Shown here one piece after another: positions 1 to 7,955 of a stretch of DNA of 26,120 nt. Source of the stretch: ZCTH02-B3 sp036563895 (GTDB lineage Bacteria; Bacillota; Bacilli; Paenibacillales; Paenibacillaceae); the NCBI GenBank assembly GCA_036563895.1, contig DATCLN010000022.1, positions 1 through 26,120 of the forward strand, given 5' to 3'. The position numbers and the translations under genes were made by a program. The notes beneath the pieces were generated by a model that had not been told where the DNA came from, searched no databases, and saw nothing but the letters and a program-made list of their open reading frames with translations. Position 1 is the stretch's first letter; every line of letters starts with the position of its first letter.

Positions 1-516
1 GTAGCCCTTGATGTGCGCCGGAACGCCGATTTCGTGGATGATGCTGGTGATGTTGGCGTCGAGGTTGCGGTTCTTGTGCATCGGGATGATGTTGGCCCGC
101 GCGGCGCCCGACGACATGGCCGGCGCGACCGGAGCGGTGCCCGCCAGCTGGCGGATCCGGCTCACCAGCACCTCCAGGTCAAAGGGTTTCAGGATATAGT
201 AAGATGCCCCAAGCTGCACGGCCCGCTGGGTGATGGTTTCCTGGCCGAACGCCGTGAGCATGATGATCTTCGGCATCGGCTGCAGGTCCATCTCACGCAG
301 TTTCTCCAGCACGCCAAGGCCGTCCAGATGGGGCATGATAATGTCGAGGATCATGACGTCGGGTACGCGCTCCAGCTCCTGCAGCTTGCGCACCACTTCC
401 TCTCCGTTGTACGCCGTACCGACCAGCTCCATGTCTTCCTGTTCATTGATGTACTCGGAAAGCAATCCGGTGAATTCCCTGTTGTCATCCGCGAGAAAAA
501 CGCCGATCCGCTGCAA
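1..516 (-). CDS. spo0A: Spo0A, sporulation master response regulator (N-terminal part, cut by window edge)
   Basis: The last 172 codons before the window edge encode a CheY-like receiver domain followed by the linker and start of the DNA-binding domain. It opens MQRIGVFLADDN with the acidic pair, has the phospho-acceptor Asp in VMILDIIMPHLDG, the conserved Thr in IIMLTAFGQE and the Lys in YYILKPFD. The visible part ends HEIGVPAHIKGY, which is the start of the Spo0A effector domain. Start is a TTG at 514-516, preceded by a GGGAGG Shine-Dalgarno site; no ATG fits. Spo0A receives phosphate from the phosphorelay and switches on sporulation genes through 0A boxes. It lies directly downstream of spoIVB, as in Bacillus. 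The C-terminal DNA-binding half is outside the window. Confidence 0.97.
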   Translation of the reverse strand, partial: MQRIGVFLADDNREFTGLLSEYINEQEDMELVGTAYNGEEVVRKLQELERVPDVMILDIIMPHLDGLGVLEKLREMDLQPMPKIIMLTAFGQETITQRAVQLGASYYILKPFDLEVLVSRIRQLAGTAPVAPAMSSGAARANIIPMHKNRNLDANITSIIHEIGVPAHIKGY

Positions 517-586
517 CTGAACTTCCTCCCTTGTCTCGGATTGGGTTGGTGATATTAGGCAGTTCTTTCTGCCGCCATATTTGATG

Positions 587-593
587 TTCGACA
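587..593 (-). promoter_or_regulatory. 0A box, proximal (Spo0A binding site)
   Basis: The minus strand reads TGTCGAA, a perfect match to the Spo0A~P binding consensus. It lies about 70 bases before the spo0A start and just downstream of the sigma-H-like -10, which suggests autoregulation. The motif is short, so the position and the second copy at 698-704 carry the call. Confidence 0.7.
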
Positions 594-604
594 TCCGCGG
601 GAAA

Positions 605-631
605 ATTCCTTCTGAAAGGAAAACTTATCCT
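605..631 (-). promoter_or_regulatory. Candidate sigma-H promoter of spo0A
   Basis: On the minus strand AAAGGATAA (AGGA at 628-631) matches the sigma-H -35 consensus RnAGGAwWW, and AAGGAATTT (GAAT at 605-608) matches the -10 RnnGAATww. The gap between AGGA and GAAT is 19 bases, one longer than the usual 17-18. In Bacillus, spo0A has a sigma-H promoter (Ps) at this position. The match is by eye. Confidence 0.55.
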
Positions 632-673
632 TTATTTTTTTTTGAAATTCTTTTATAATAAATTCTTTACGTC

Positions 674-697
674 AAGACACGAGCCGCTTCGCGTCTT
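674..697 (-). terminator. Hairpin behind spoIVB, possible weak terminator
   Basis: Arms 674-682 and 689-697 pair over nine bases (one G-U on the minus strand) around a six-base loop. It starts about 35 bases after the spoIVB stop. The bases following it on the minus strand (GACGTAAAGAATTT) are AT-rich but not a U-tract, so termination may be partial and spoIVB read-through into spo0A is possible. Confidence 0.45.
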
Positions 698-704
698 TTC
701 GACA
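698..704 (-). promoter_or_regulatory. 0A box, distal (Spo0A binding site)
   Basis: A second perfect TGTCGAA on the minus strand, about 111 bases upstream of the proximal box and about 90 bases upstream of the sigma-H-like -10. Bacillus subtilis spo0A also carries several 0A boxes upstream, used in promoter switching. It abuts the hairpin at 674-697. Confidence 0.6.
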
Positions 705-731
705 TTTAAAAGCGAAAAAAAGAGGCGGGCT

Positions 732-2087
732 TCATGCCGCCATGGAGACCGCATCGGAAACCGCGTCCTCCGATTTCAGCATGATGCCCGCGTCCTGAAG
801 CATCCACTCGATGAAGCACCCGTATCCGGATGTCGGATCGTTGACGAACACGTGGGTGACGGCGCCGACCAGCTTTCCGTCCTGCAGGATCGGACTGCCG
901 CTCATCCCCTGTACGATGCCGCCGGTGCGCTTGAGCAGATCCGGATCGGTGACGCGGATGACCAGCCCTTTCGTGGCGGGGGTCGTCTGTTTGGCCACAT
1001 GCACGATTTCGATGGCGAACCGCTCCACCTTCTGGCCGCCCACCACCGTGAGCAGCTCGGCCGGGCCCTTTTTCACCTCTTCGGCAAAGGCCACGGGGAC
1101 GGGTTTCACGTGGAGGGCGTGGGACGGAAGCCGGTCCATCTTGCCGAAGATGCCGAAGGCGGTATTGCGCTCCACGTTGCCCAGCGTCCGGCCTTCGTCC
1201 AGGAAATGCGCCCGCTTCTCGCCCGGTTCGCCGCTTTGGCTTTTGTCTATGGATGTGACGTTGGTCTGCACGATCTCGCCGCTTCCCACCTCGATGGGCA
1301 CATGCGTGTCCATGTCCGTGATAACATGGCCCAGTGCTCCGTACACGCCGTGTTCCGGCGAATAGAAGGTGAGGGTTCCGACGCCCGCGGCCGAGTCGCG
1401 GATGTAAAGCCCCAGGCGCCACGCCTTGTCTTCCTTGTCATAGGCGGGCCGGATGCGGGTGGCAAACCGCTGTTTGTTGCGCTGCACCACAAGATCGATG
1501 GCTTTGCCCGCTTCCCCGGCTTCGCGGACGATGTCGGCGACGAGATGCACGTCGTTGATCGGCCTGCCGTCAAAGGAAACGATGAGATCGCCGGGTTTCA
1601 GCCTGGCCTCTTCGCCGGGCGACACCTGGATATCCGGACCCGTCCGGACCCGGTGGTGGCCGACGACCATGATGCCGGCGGCCCTCACGCGCACGCCGAT
1701 GGTCTGGCCGCCGGGAATGACCTTGAGATCCGGCACCACCTGCAGCTTGACCGTTTTGAAGGGAATCATGCCGAAAAGGCGCAGCTTCAGTTCCGCCGTT
1801 CCGGTGCGCAGGGGATCGATGGACAGCGGATCCTTGAGGTTGACGGGAAAGTCGCGTCCGGTCCGGCCGTTGACCACGGCGACCTGCGGATCGAGGGTAC
1901 CCGAGGCGTGCACCGGCAGGGCGAGATGCAGGGAAACCGGCCGGCCCACGAACAGGCGGAGCTGCTGGGGAAATGAGGCAAAGTTGCGGAACGGAGCGGA
2001 TGCGGCGATCAGGCACAAAATAAGAACGAGCAGGCAGCCGGTGCGTCGGCGGCGGCTCGTGGCGGTCGGCTGTTTCAAGGTGCTCAC
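732..2087 (-). CDS. spoIVB: SpoIVB, sporulation signalling serine peptidase (S55)
   Basis: A 451-residue protein. Residues 17-32 form a signal-anchor helix. A PDZ domain covers about 125-210 (SPGEEARLKPGDLIVSFDG). The S55 peptidase domain follows: the catalytic His is in GALGHVITD (H254), the Asp in RVTDPDLL (D381), and the nucleophile in GIVQGMSGSPI (S396). In Bacillus, SpoIVB is secreted from the forespore into the intermembrane space and cleaves SpoIVFA, which releases SpoIVFB to process pro-sigma-K. The start is uncertain: the GTG at 2087 sits right against an AAGGGAG site, and the TTG at 2078 (codon 4) has better spacing. It lies between recN and spo0A as in Bacillus. I did not find a convincing sigma-F/sigma-G promoter in the 122-base gap. 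Confidence 0.96.
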   Translation of the reverse strand: MSTLKQPTATSRRRRTGCLLVLILCLIAASAPFRNFASFPQQLRLFVGRPVSLHLALPVHASGTLDPQVAVVNGRTGRDFPVNLKDPLSIDPLRTGTAELKLRLFGMIPFKTVKLQVVPDLKVIPGGQTIGVRVRAAGIMVVGHHRVRTGPDIQVSPGEEARLKPGDLIVSFDGRPINDVHLVADIVREAGEAGKAIDLVVQRNKQRFATRIRPAYDKEDKAWRLGLYIRDSAAGVGTLTFYSPEHGVYGALGHVITDMDTHVPIEVGSGEIVQTNVTSIDKSQSGEPGEKRAHFLDEGRTLGNVERNTAFGIFGKMDRLPSHALHVKPVPVAFAEEVKKGPAELLTVVGGQKVERFAIEIVHVAKQTTPATKGLVIRVTDPDLLKRTGGIVQGMSGSPILQDGKLVGAVTHVFVNDPTSGYGCFIEWMLQDAGIMLKSEDAVSDAVSMAA

Positions 2088-2105
2088 GCTCCCTTACAGG
2101 ATGGC

Positions 2106-2174
2106 GCCGGGTCGCTTTTTGCGCCCCGGCAACGTACCTATAAGTTAACCTTGGGCAACACCTTTTATGTTGCC
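2106..2174 (-). other. Two hairpins in the recN-spoIVB gap
   Basis: GCCGGG (2106-2111) pairs with CCCGGC (2125-2130), and GGCAACA (2154-2160) pairs perfectly with TGTTGCC (2168-2174) around a seven-base loop. The second lies about 36 bases after the recN stop and may end recN transcription, though no U-tract follows. The first would sit in the spoIVB leader. Confidence 0.4.
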
Positions 2175-2209
2175 GAAAAGCTTCCTTGGAACAGCCGTTT
2201 TCCGCGCGG

Positions 2210-3895
2210 TTACGCGTATTTTTGGCGGTGTGCCAGCATCAGCATTTCCTGCGCGTGGTGACGGGTCTTTTCCGTGACTTCCACGCCGCCCAGAAGCCGC
2301 GCCAGTTCCTCCACCCGCTCGCTTTCCGAAAGCTCGCGGACGACGGTGACGGTGCGGCCGTCTTCCCGCACGTCCTTGCGGATGGCGTATTGCCGGTCGG
2401 CCATGCACGCCACCTGCGGCAGGTGGGTGACCGCCAGCACCTGGCAAGCCCCTGCCAGGCGGGTCAGTTTCTCGGCCACCGCCTGGGCGGTCCGGCCGCT
2501 GATGCCGGCGTCCACTTCGTCGAAGACAAGGACGGGGATCTGGTCCAGACGGGCGAAGACGGTTTTCAGGGCGAGCATGACCCGGGACATCTCCCCGCCG
2601 GAGGCGATTTTCGCGAGGGGCTTCGGCGGTTCCCCGGGGTTGGTGGAAAGCAGGAATTCGGCCGCGTCGGCGCCGGAGGGCCCGAGCTCCGTCCGTTCCA
2701 TTCGGACTTCAAAAACGGACCGGGGCATGTTCAGCTCGGCGAGTTCCCGCACGATTTCTTCGGACAGCCTTGCGGCGGCGTCCCTGCGCAGGGCGGACAG
2801 GCGCTCCGCCAGACCGGTGAGGTTTTCCCGGAGGGACTCCTCCGCTTCCGCCAGCTCGCGCAACCGTTCGTCCCGGTTTTCCAGCCGGTCCATTTCTTCG
2901 CGGATACGGTCGCGGTAGGCCAGGATGTCCTCCACCGTGTCCCCGTATTTGCGCTTGAGGGCGTGCAGCGCGTCCAGGCGGCGTTCGATCTGCGCCAGAC
3001 GGTCCGGATCGAACTCCAGCCGGTCGCGGTAGTCGCGCAGCTGGAACGCGGCGTCTTCGACGGCGTAGTAAGCCGACTGCAGCTGCTCCACCAGAGGACG
3101 GAAAGCGGCGGGGTCGATGGCGGCGACTTCCTCCAGAAGCGAAACGGCCTTCGACAGCGCCGCAAGCCCCTTGCTCCCGTAAAGCAGGTCGTGGGCTTCC
3201 GCCACCGATTCGGCCAGCTTTTCGGCATGCATTAGCTTGCGCCTTTCGTCCGCCAGGGATTCGTCCTCGCCCGGCTTCAGGCGGGCCTTTTCGATCTCCT
3301 CCAGCTGGAAGCGGTACAGGTCGAGCATTTGCATCTGCTGCCGGACGTCCGACTCCAGCCTGCGTCTTTCCCGGATTGTTTCCTGATAAGCGTCCCACTG
3401 CCGGCCGTATTCTTCCTTCAGGCCGGCCAGCTCCCGCCCGGCGAAGGCGTCGAGCCATTCGAGGTGGCGTTCGGTGCGGAGCAGCGCCTGGTGTTCGTGC
3501 TGCCCGTGGATGTCGATGAGACAGTCCCCCACCTCGCGCAGCATGGCAAGGGTGACGTTTTGGCCGTTGATCCGCGCCGCGGATTTGCCCTGGCGGCTCA
3601 GCTCCCGCCGGACCAGCAGGGCTTCGGCCGGGTCGGCTTCGATGCCCAGCCGCTCCAGCACCGCCCACACCGGATGTTCCGGCGGCAGGTCGAACACCGC
3701 TTCCAGATCGGCCTTCTCGCAGCCGTGCCGGATCATGTCCGTCGACCCGCGGGCGCCCGCGAGAAGCGACAGCGCGTCCACCACCATCGATTTGCCGGCG
3801 CCGGTCTCCCCGGTAAACGCGTGAAAGCCTTGCCCGAATTGCACCGTGACGTTCTCGATCACCGCAAGGTTCCGGATCGAAAGCTCCCGCAGCAT
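2210..3895 (-). CDS. recN: RecN, DNA double-strand break repair SMC-like ATPase
   Basis: A 561-residue protein, the normal RecN length. Walker A is GETGAGKS at residues 29-36. Long heptad-like coiled-coil arms fill the middle (for example RRRLESDVRQQMQMLDLYRF and later RLDALHALKRKYGD). Near the C-terminus are the ABC signature KIASGGEMSR and Walker B VLVFDEVDAG. RecN is recruited early to double-strand breaks and acts with RecA. The start is the ATG at 3895, giving MLRELSIRNLAVIENV, with AAAGGAG upstream; the reading frame stays open far upstream through argR but that part is a shadow. It is 38 bases behind argR and probably cotranscribed, as in Bacillus. Confidence 0.97.
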   Translation of the reverse strand: MLRELSIRNLAVIENVTVQFGQGFHAFTGETGAGKSMVVDALSLLAGARGSTDMIRHGCEKADLEAVFDLPPEHPVWAVLERLGIEADPAEALLVRRELSRQGKSAARINGQNVTLAMLREVGDCLIDIHGQHEHQALLRTERHLEWLDAFAGRELAGLKEEYGRQWDAYQETIRERRRLESDVRQQMQMLDLYRFQLEEIEKARLKPGEDESLADERRKLMHAEKLAESVAEAHDLLYGSKGLAALSKAVSLLEEVAAIDPAAFRPLVEQLQSAYYAVEDAAFQLRDYRDRLEFDPDRLAQIERRLDALHALKRKYGDTVEDILAYRDRIREEMDRLENRDERLRELAEAEESLRENLTGLAERLSALRRDAAARLSEEIVRELAELNMPRSVFEVRMERTELGPSGADAAEFLLSTNPGEPPKPLAKIASGGEMSRVMLALKTVFARLDQIPVLVFDEVDAGISGRTAQAVAEKLTRLAGACQVLAVTHLPQVACMADRQYAIRKDVREDGRTVTVVRELSESERVEELARLLGGVEVTEKTRHHAQEMLMLAHRQKYA

Positions 3896-3933
3896 GGCAG
3901 CGCCGCTCCTTTCTTCGCCGGGCTGACGGATGT

Positions 3934-4383
3934 TCAGGAAATGATGCCCCGAATCCGCTGGGCCATTTCTTCCGCCTTGTCGCGGGAGCGGCAGACGATC
4001 AGCATCGTGTCGTCGCCGCTGACGGTGCCCACGATCTCCGGCCAGTTCATGCCGTCGATAAGGGAAGCGACGGTGTTGGCCGTGCCCGGCAGGCATTTGA
4101 CGACCACCAGGTTCTCCGCCGCTTCCGCGGAAACGAAATGGTCCATGAGCGCCCGCCGGAGCTTCTGGGACGGGTTGAACCGCTGATCCTGCGGCAGGGC
4201 GTATTTGTACTTGCCGTCTTCCAGGGGCACCTTCACGAGCTGCATTTCCTTGATGTCCCGGGAGATGGTGGCCTGGGTCACCGGCAGGCCTTCGTTCCGA
4301 AGCGCTTCCACCAGGGCCTTCTGGGTGCCGATGTCGCGCTCGCTGATGATTTCGCGAATTTTCCGCTGCCTGAGTCCTTTCAT
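3934..4383 (-). CDS. argR: ArgR/AhrC arginine repressor
   Basis: A 149-residue protein of standard length. The N-terminal winged helix-turn-helix (MKGLRQRKIREIISE, then VTQATISRDIKEM with the family Ser-Arg pair) binds ARG boxes. The C-terminal half (LPGTANTVASLIDG and GTVSGDDTMLIVCRS) is the arginine-binding hexamerisation domain with its double Asp. It represses arginine biosynthesis and, in Bacillus as AhrC, activates catabolism. The ATG at 4383 overlaps the stop of the upstream gene by four bases (ATGA), so the two are translationally coupled. The neighbourhood (tlyA upstream, recN downstream) is the conserved Bacillus one. Confidence 0.97.
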   Translation of the reverse strand: MKGLRQRKIREIISERDIGTQKALVEALRNEGLPVTQATISRDIKEMQLVKVPLEDGKYKYALPQDQRFNPSQKLRRALMDHFVSAEAAENLVVVKCLPGTANTVASLIDGMNWPEIVGTVSGDDTMLIVCRSRDKAEEMAQRIRGIIS

Positions 4384-4850
4384 TCGTCCTCCTCCCTTGC
4401 GGTGAACCGAACCGTCCGGATGCGCCGTCCGAGCGGATCGACCACGAGGATGGCTTCACAATCGGGAAACAGCAGCGCGTAGGGCAAAAGCCGCTCCCTC
4501 AGCCCGCTGGGTGTCCAGTCCATCGGATTCTTCGGGCGTTCCAGCTTGACCACGTAAAACTTGTCGTCCTTTTCGGCCAGGTAATCGAAATACAGGCGGG
4601 TCGGCTGGGCGGGAGCGCCGTCCACCGACACGCCGAAGGGGATGCGGTGTTTGCCGCCGAGCACGTTGTACCCCGCCGCGCGCAGCTGCCGCACCGGCTC
4701 TTCGTCCTCGTCGACATAGCCCTGCCGCGCCAGCCTGCGCAGGCGGATGCCGGGCGGTTCCCGCAGCCAGTTGCGGAAACGGCGCAGCGACACCCAGGCG
4801 AAAAACAGGACCGCAAGGCAGATGAGGATCCAGTCCCCGACCCGTTCCAC
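4380..4850 (-). CDS. Uncharacterised membrane-anchored protein between tlyA and argR
   Basis: I do not recognise a named family. The 156-residue product has one N-terminal hydrophobic helix (about residues 6-22, WILICLAVLFFAWVSL) followed by a basic stretch (RRFRNWLR), so the rest is probably cytosolic. The soluble part has alternating strand and helix character: RQLRAAGYNVLGGK, then TRLYFDYLAEKDDKFYVVKLERP, then LRERLLPYALLFPDCEAILVVD. That arrangement recalls the PD-(D/E)xK nuclease fold (Asp 89, Lys 102), but the acidic residue expected two before the Lys is a Val, so an active nuclease is unlikely; this is only inference. The GTG start at 4850 has a GGGAGGG site seven bases upstream. It overlaps argR by four bases. 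The classical B. subtilis cluster has no gene here. Confidence 0.85.
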   Translation of the reverse strand: MERVGDWILICLAVLFFAWVSLRRFRNWLREPPGIRLRRLARQGYVDEDEEPVRQLRAAGYNVLGGKHRIPFGVSVDGAPAQPTRLYFDYLAEKDDKFYVVKLERPKNPMDWTPSGLRERLLPYALLFPDCEAILVVDPLGRRIRTVRFTAREEDE

Positions 4851-4989
4851 CGGACATCCCTCCCGTGGGGATCCGCAAACTTCATTCGCCGCGGAAGACG
4901 TCGGCGAAGCGGTCCCGTCAGGCATGCGGCGTCCGCGGGATACCCCCCCGGAAGCGCCGCCAGAGATTGCCCATGGCGGGCTGCGCCGC

Positions 4990-5880
4990 CTACGCCTTCG
5001 CGAAACGGGCGTGGGCTTCCGCCACCACGGTCCGCACCAGCTCTTCCGCGTCCGGTTCGGCCGGATCCGGCTTTGCGGGTTTCTCCCGGATGTCCGGTTC
5101 CGCGCCGTTCCGGCCGGCTTCCCCCTTTCCCGCAAATTCCCAGTAGGCCAGAAATTCGATGTTTCCTTCTCCGCCGGTGATGGGCGAATAGGTCAGCCCC
5201 CGCAGGCGGAAGCCGTGCTCTCCGGCCGCCTCCAGCACCGCGCGCAACGCCTGGCGGTGCACCGCCGGGTCGCGCACGACGCCGGATTTGCCCACCTGCT
5301 CCCGGCCCGCTTCAAACTGCGGCTTGACCAGTGCCACCACACCGCCGCCGGGCGGCAGCATCTCCGCCAGCACCGGCAAAATCAGGCGCAGCGAAATGAA
5401 CGACACGTCCACGGTCGCCATGTCGGGCTTCGGCCCGTCCAGGCGGTCGGGCGTCATGTAGCGGAAATTGGTCCGCTCGATCACCCGCACCCGGCTGTCG
5501 CTGCGCAACGACCAGTCCAGCAGATTGTAGCCGACGTCGACGGCGTACACGAAGGCGGCGCCGTGCTTCAGCGCGCAATCCGTAAAGCCGCCGGTGGACG
5601 CGCCGACGTCGATGACCGTCCGGCCCGTCATGTCGATGCCGAACTCGCGGATCGCCTTCTCCAGCTTCAGCCCGCCGCGGCTGACATACGGATGCGGCGC
5701 TCCCCTGACCTCGACGGGGGCGTCGCGGGGCACCTTCATCCCCGCCTTCTCCGCCCGCTCCGTGCCGACCAGGACGAGACCGGCCATGATGGCCGCCCTG
5801 GCTTTCTCCCGGGTGGGGAAAAACCCCCGCTCCACCAGCAGCGCGTCGAGGCGAACCTTTTCAGGCTTGTCCGCCGCCAT
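4990..5880 (-). CDS. tlyA: TlyA family S4-domain RNA 2'-O-methyltransferase
   Basis: A 296-residue protein. Residues 8-65 are an S4 RNA-binding domain (RLDALLVERGFFPTREKARA). From about 68 a FtsJ-like Rossmann methyltransferase follows, with SAM motif DVGASTGGFTD (91-101), DVSFISLR (158-165), the catalytic-type Lys in LVKPQFE (K186) and GNIEF (E242). In mycobacteria TlyA methylates ribose in 16S and 23S rRNA; Bacillus has the homologue YqxC. The tail from about residue 251 is an added Pro/Glu/Lys-rich linker ending in a short amphipathic helix. The ATG at 5880 lies six bases after the dxs stop, so it is probably in the dxs operon. The old label haemolysin for this family should be avoided. 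Confidence 0.93.
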   Translation of the reverse strand: MAADKPEKVRLDALLVERGFFPTREKARAAIMAGLVLVGTERAEKAGMKVPRDAPVEVRGAPHPYVSRGGLKLEKAIREFGIDMTGRTVIDVGASTGGFTDCALKHGAAFVYAVDVGYNLLDWSLRSDSRVRVIERTNFRYMTPDRLDGPKPDMATVDVSFISLRLILPVLAEMLPPGGGVVALVKPQFEAGREQVGKSGVVRDPAVHRQALRAVLEAAGEHGFRLRGLTYSPITGGEGNIEFLAYWEFAGKGEAGRNGAEPDIREKPAKPDPAEPDAEELVRTVVAEAHARFAKA

Positions 5881-5886
5881 GCCGCC

Positions 5887-7776
5887 TCACTTCACCGCCT
5901 GCCGTGCCGGCACCAGCGCGGACCGCAGGCGGACGGCGACGTTGTCCGCGGTCAGGCCGGTTTCTTCCCGTTGTTCCGCAATGGAGCCGTGTTCGATGAA
6001 GCGATCCGGGACGCCCATGAGCTGCACCCGGACGTGGTGCTGGCCCGTCTGCGCGTAGTATTCCAGCACCGCGCTTCCCAGGCCCCCGTGCTGGGCGCCT
6101 TCCTCCAGCACCAGGATCGGAAGCCGCTCCCTCGCCAGCCGGTCAAGCATGTGCCCGTCGAGGGGTTTGATGAAACGGGCGTTCACCACGCGGATGGCGA
6201 TGCCTTCCCTTTTCAGCAGCTCCGCCGCCTGCAGGGCCGTATGCACCATCGGGCCAATGGCCAGCACCGCGGCGTGCCGGCCTTCCAGAACCGTCTCCCA
6301 GGTGCCGATGGGGATCGGCTGGGGATCCGGATCCCACTTAGCTCCGGTGCCCTGCGCGCGGGGATAGCGGAAAGCGATCGGCCCGTCGTCGTACCCAAGC
6401 GCCGTCACCATCATGCGGCGCAGTTCGTTTTCATCCTTGGGCATCATCAGCACCATGTTCGGGATGTGGCGGAGAAACGCAATGTCGAAAAGCCCCTGGT
6501 GCGTCTCCCCGTCCGCGCCGACGAAGCCCGCCCGGTCGATGGCAAAGATGACGTTCAGATTTTGCCGGCAGATGTCATGCACGACCTGGTCGTAAGCCCG
6601 CTGCAAAAACGTGGAATACACGGCGAACACCGGCTTGAGCCCTTCCATGGCCAGGGCCGACGCCAGCGTGGCCGCGTGTTGTTCGGCTATTCCGACGTCG
6701 AACATGCGGTCCGGGAAGCGGTCGCGAAACTCGAGCAGGCCCGAACCTCCCGGCATCGCCGGCGTGATGGCGACGATCCGCGGGTCCCGCTCGGCCAGCT
6801 CGATCAGGGTCTTCCCGAACACCTCGGTATAGGTGGGCGGTCCGACCGGTTTCAGCACCTGGCCGGATTCCACCTTATAGGGCGTGATGCCGTGCCACTT
6901 GTGGGAATCCTGTTCCGCGGGGGTGTATCCCTTGCCTTTGACGGTCACCACGTGGATGAGAACGGGGCCGGACACCTTGTCCGCCTGGCGGAAGGTATCC
7001 AGCAGCTGGAAAATGTCGTGGCCGTCCACCGGGCCGAAGTAGGTGAGGCCGAATTCCTCGAAAAGCATGCCCGGCACGAGCATGTACTTCAGGCTGTCCT
7101 TCAGCCGCTCCGCCGTGCGCGCCAGCGTGCCGCCGATGGCGGGAATTTTGCGCAGCAGCTGGTCGATCTCGTCCTTCGCCCGGCGGTAATGGCGGTCCGC
7201 ACGGATGCGGCCCAGATAGTTGTGAAGGGCTCCGACGTTGGGGGCGATGGACATTTCGTTGTCGTTCAGCACGACGGTGAGGTCACGCTTTTCATGGCCG
7301 ATGTGGTTCAGCGCTTCCAGCGCCATGCCGCCCGTCAGCGCCCCGTCGCCGATGACGGCGATCACCTTGTGGCGCTCGCCCTTGAGATCCCGGGCGATGG
7401 CCATGCCCATGGCCGCGGACAGCGAGGTGCTGCTGTGGCCCGCCTCCCACACGTCATGCTCGCTTTCGTTGCGCTTGAGGAAGCCGCTGAGCCCGCCTTT
7501 TTGCCGCAGCGTATCGAAACGTTCCTTGCGGCCGGTCAGGATTTTGTGCACGTAGCCCTGATGGCCGACGTCGAAAATGATCTTGTCCTTCGGACTGTCG
7601 TACAGGTAATGGAGCGCCAGCGTCAGTTCGACCACGCCCAGGTTGGACGCGAGATGGCCTCCGGTGATGGAAAGCTTTTCGACGAGAAAGGTGCGGATTT
7701 CCCTGGCCAGCTCCGGCAACTGCTCGGGTGCAAGCCTTTTCAGGTCGGCCGGGCTGTTGATGGCGTCGAGCAACAA
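5887..7776 (-). CDS. dxs: 1-deoxy-D-xylulose-5-phosphate synthase
   Basis: The first MEP-pathway enzyme: it condenses pyruvate and glyceraldehyde-3-phosphate using thiamine diphosphate. Visible motifs are LSITGGHLASNLGVVELT near the N-terminus, the ThDP-binding pair GDGALTGG and NDNEMSIAPNVG, the transketolase pyrimidine domain (FAVYSTFLQRAYDQVVHD, DRAGFVGADGETHQG) and the C-terminal domain (VLEEGAQHGGLGSAV). I start it at the TTG at 7776 (629 residues, MLLDAINSPADLK), which has a GGGGA site seven bases upstream. An in-frame ATG at 7815 would begin within about ten bases of the predicted transcription start and adds residues unlike the family. It has its own promoter and is followed by tlyA. 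Confidence 0.97.
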   Translation of the reverse strand: MLLDAINSPADLKRLAPEQLPELAREIRTFLVEKLSITGGHLASNLGVVELTLALHYLYDSPKDKIIFDVGHQGYVHKILTGRKERFDTLRQKGGLSGFLKRNESEHDVWEAGHSSTSLSAAMGMAIARDLKGERHKVIAVIGDGALTGGMALEALNHIGHEKRDLTVVLNDNEMSIAPNVGALHNYLGRIRADRHYRRAKDEIDQLLRKIPAIGGTLARTAERLKDSLKYMLVPGMLFEEFGLTYFGPVDGHDIFQLLDTFRQADKVSGPVLIHVVTVKGKGYTPAEQDSHKWHGITPYKVESGQVLKPVGPPTYTEVFGKTLIELAERDPRIVAITPAMPGGSGLLEFRDRFPDRMFDVGIAEQHAATLASALAMEGLKPVFAVYSTFLQRAYDQVVHDICRQNLNVIFAIDRAGFVGADGETHQGLFDIAFLRHIPNMVLMMPKDENELRRMMVTALGYDDGPIAFRYPRAQGTGAKWDPDPQPIPIGTWETVLEGRHAAVLAIGPMVHTALQAAELLKREGIAIRVVNARFIKPLDGHMLDRLARERLPILVLEEGAQHGGLGSAVLEYYAQTGQHHVRVQLMGVPDRFIEHGSIAEQREETGLTADNVAVRLRSALVPARQAVK

Positions 7777-7799
7777 TGGGACTTCCCCGCTTTCCGCGC

Positions 7800-7827
7800 A
7801 TGGACTCATACGCATGGATTCATACGG
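7800..7827. repeat. 14-bp tandem repeat at the dxs leader
   Basis: ATGGACTCATACGC (7800-7813) is followed directly by ATGGATTCATACGG (7814-7827), twelve of fourteen bases identical. It lies between the dxs -10 and the TTG start and creates the spurious upstream ATG codons on the minus strand. Confidence 0.7.
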
Positions 7828-7829
7828 GT

Positions 7830-7858
7830 ATTATAGCATATTCAAAAAGCCATCCAAA
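7830..7858 (-). promoter_or_regulatory. Extended -10 sigma-A promoter of dxs
   Basis: On the minus strand TGCTATAAT is a perfect extended -10 (TATAAT at 7830-7835). The -35 position (TTTGGA, 7853-7858, 17-base spacer) is weak. Transcription would start near 7823, giving a leader of about 47 bases to the TTG start. This lets dxs-tlyA be expressed apart from the ispA operon. Confidence 0.7.
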
Positions 7859-7955
7859 AACCGAAAACGCATTCATTTCTTGGGCGAAAACCATGGCCGA
7901 AACAGCGGCGGCAACCATGGCAAAAACGTGCCGGCCGTGCCGCAGGCGGAGGCTT

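Noticed and set aside
642..1976. A 444-codon plus-strand frame opposite spoIVB
   Set aside because: SpoIVB on the other strand has PDZ and S55 motifs throughout; this frame has none.
3896..4459. Upstream extension of the recN frame
   Set aside because: The extension covers argR in another frame, and the RecN N-terminus with its Walker A motif begins at the ATG at 3895.
4851..4989. Possible small gene between the uncharacterised gene and tlyA
   Set aside because: Only an 18-codon frame (ATG near 4976) without a convincing ribosome site; nothing else was seen in these 139 bases.
4747..7836. A 1029-codon open frame on the plus strand opposite tlyA and dxs
   Set aside because: It is antisense to two clearly recognised genes, is rich in Arg/His/Pro, and has no family features; long open antisense frames are expected at this GC content.
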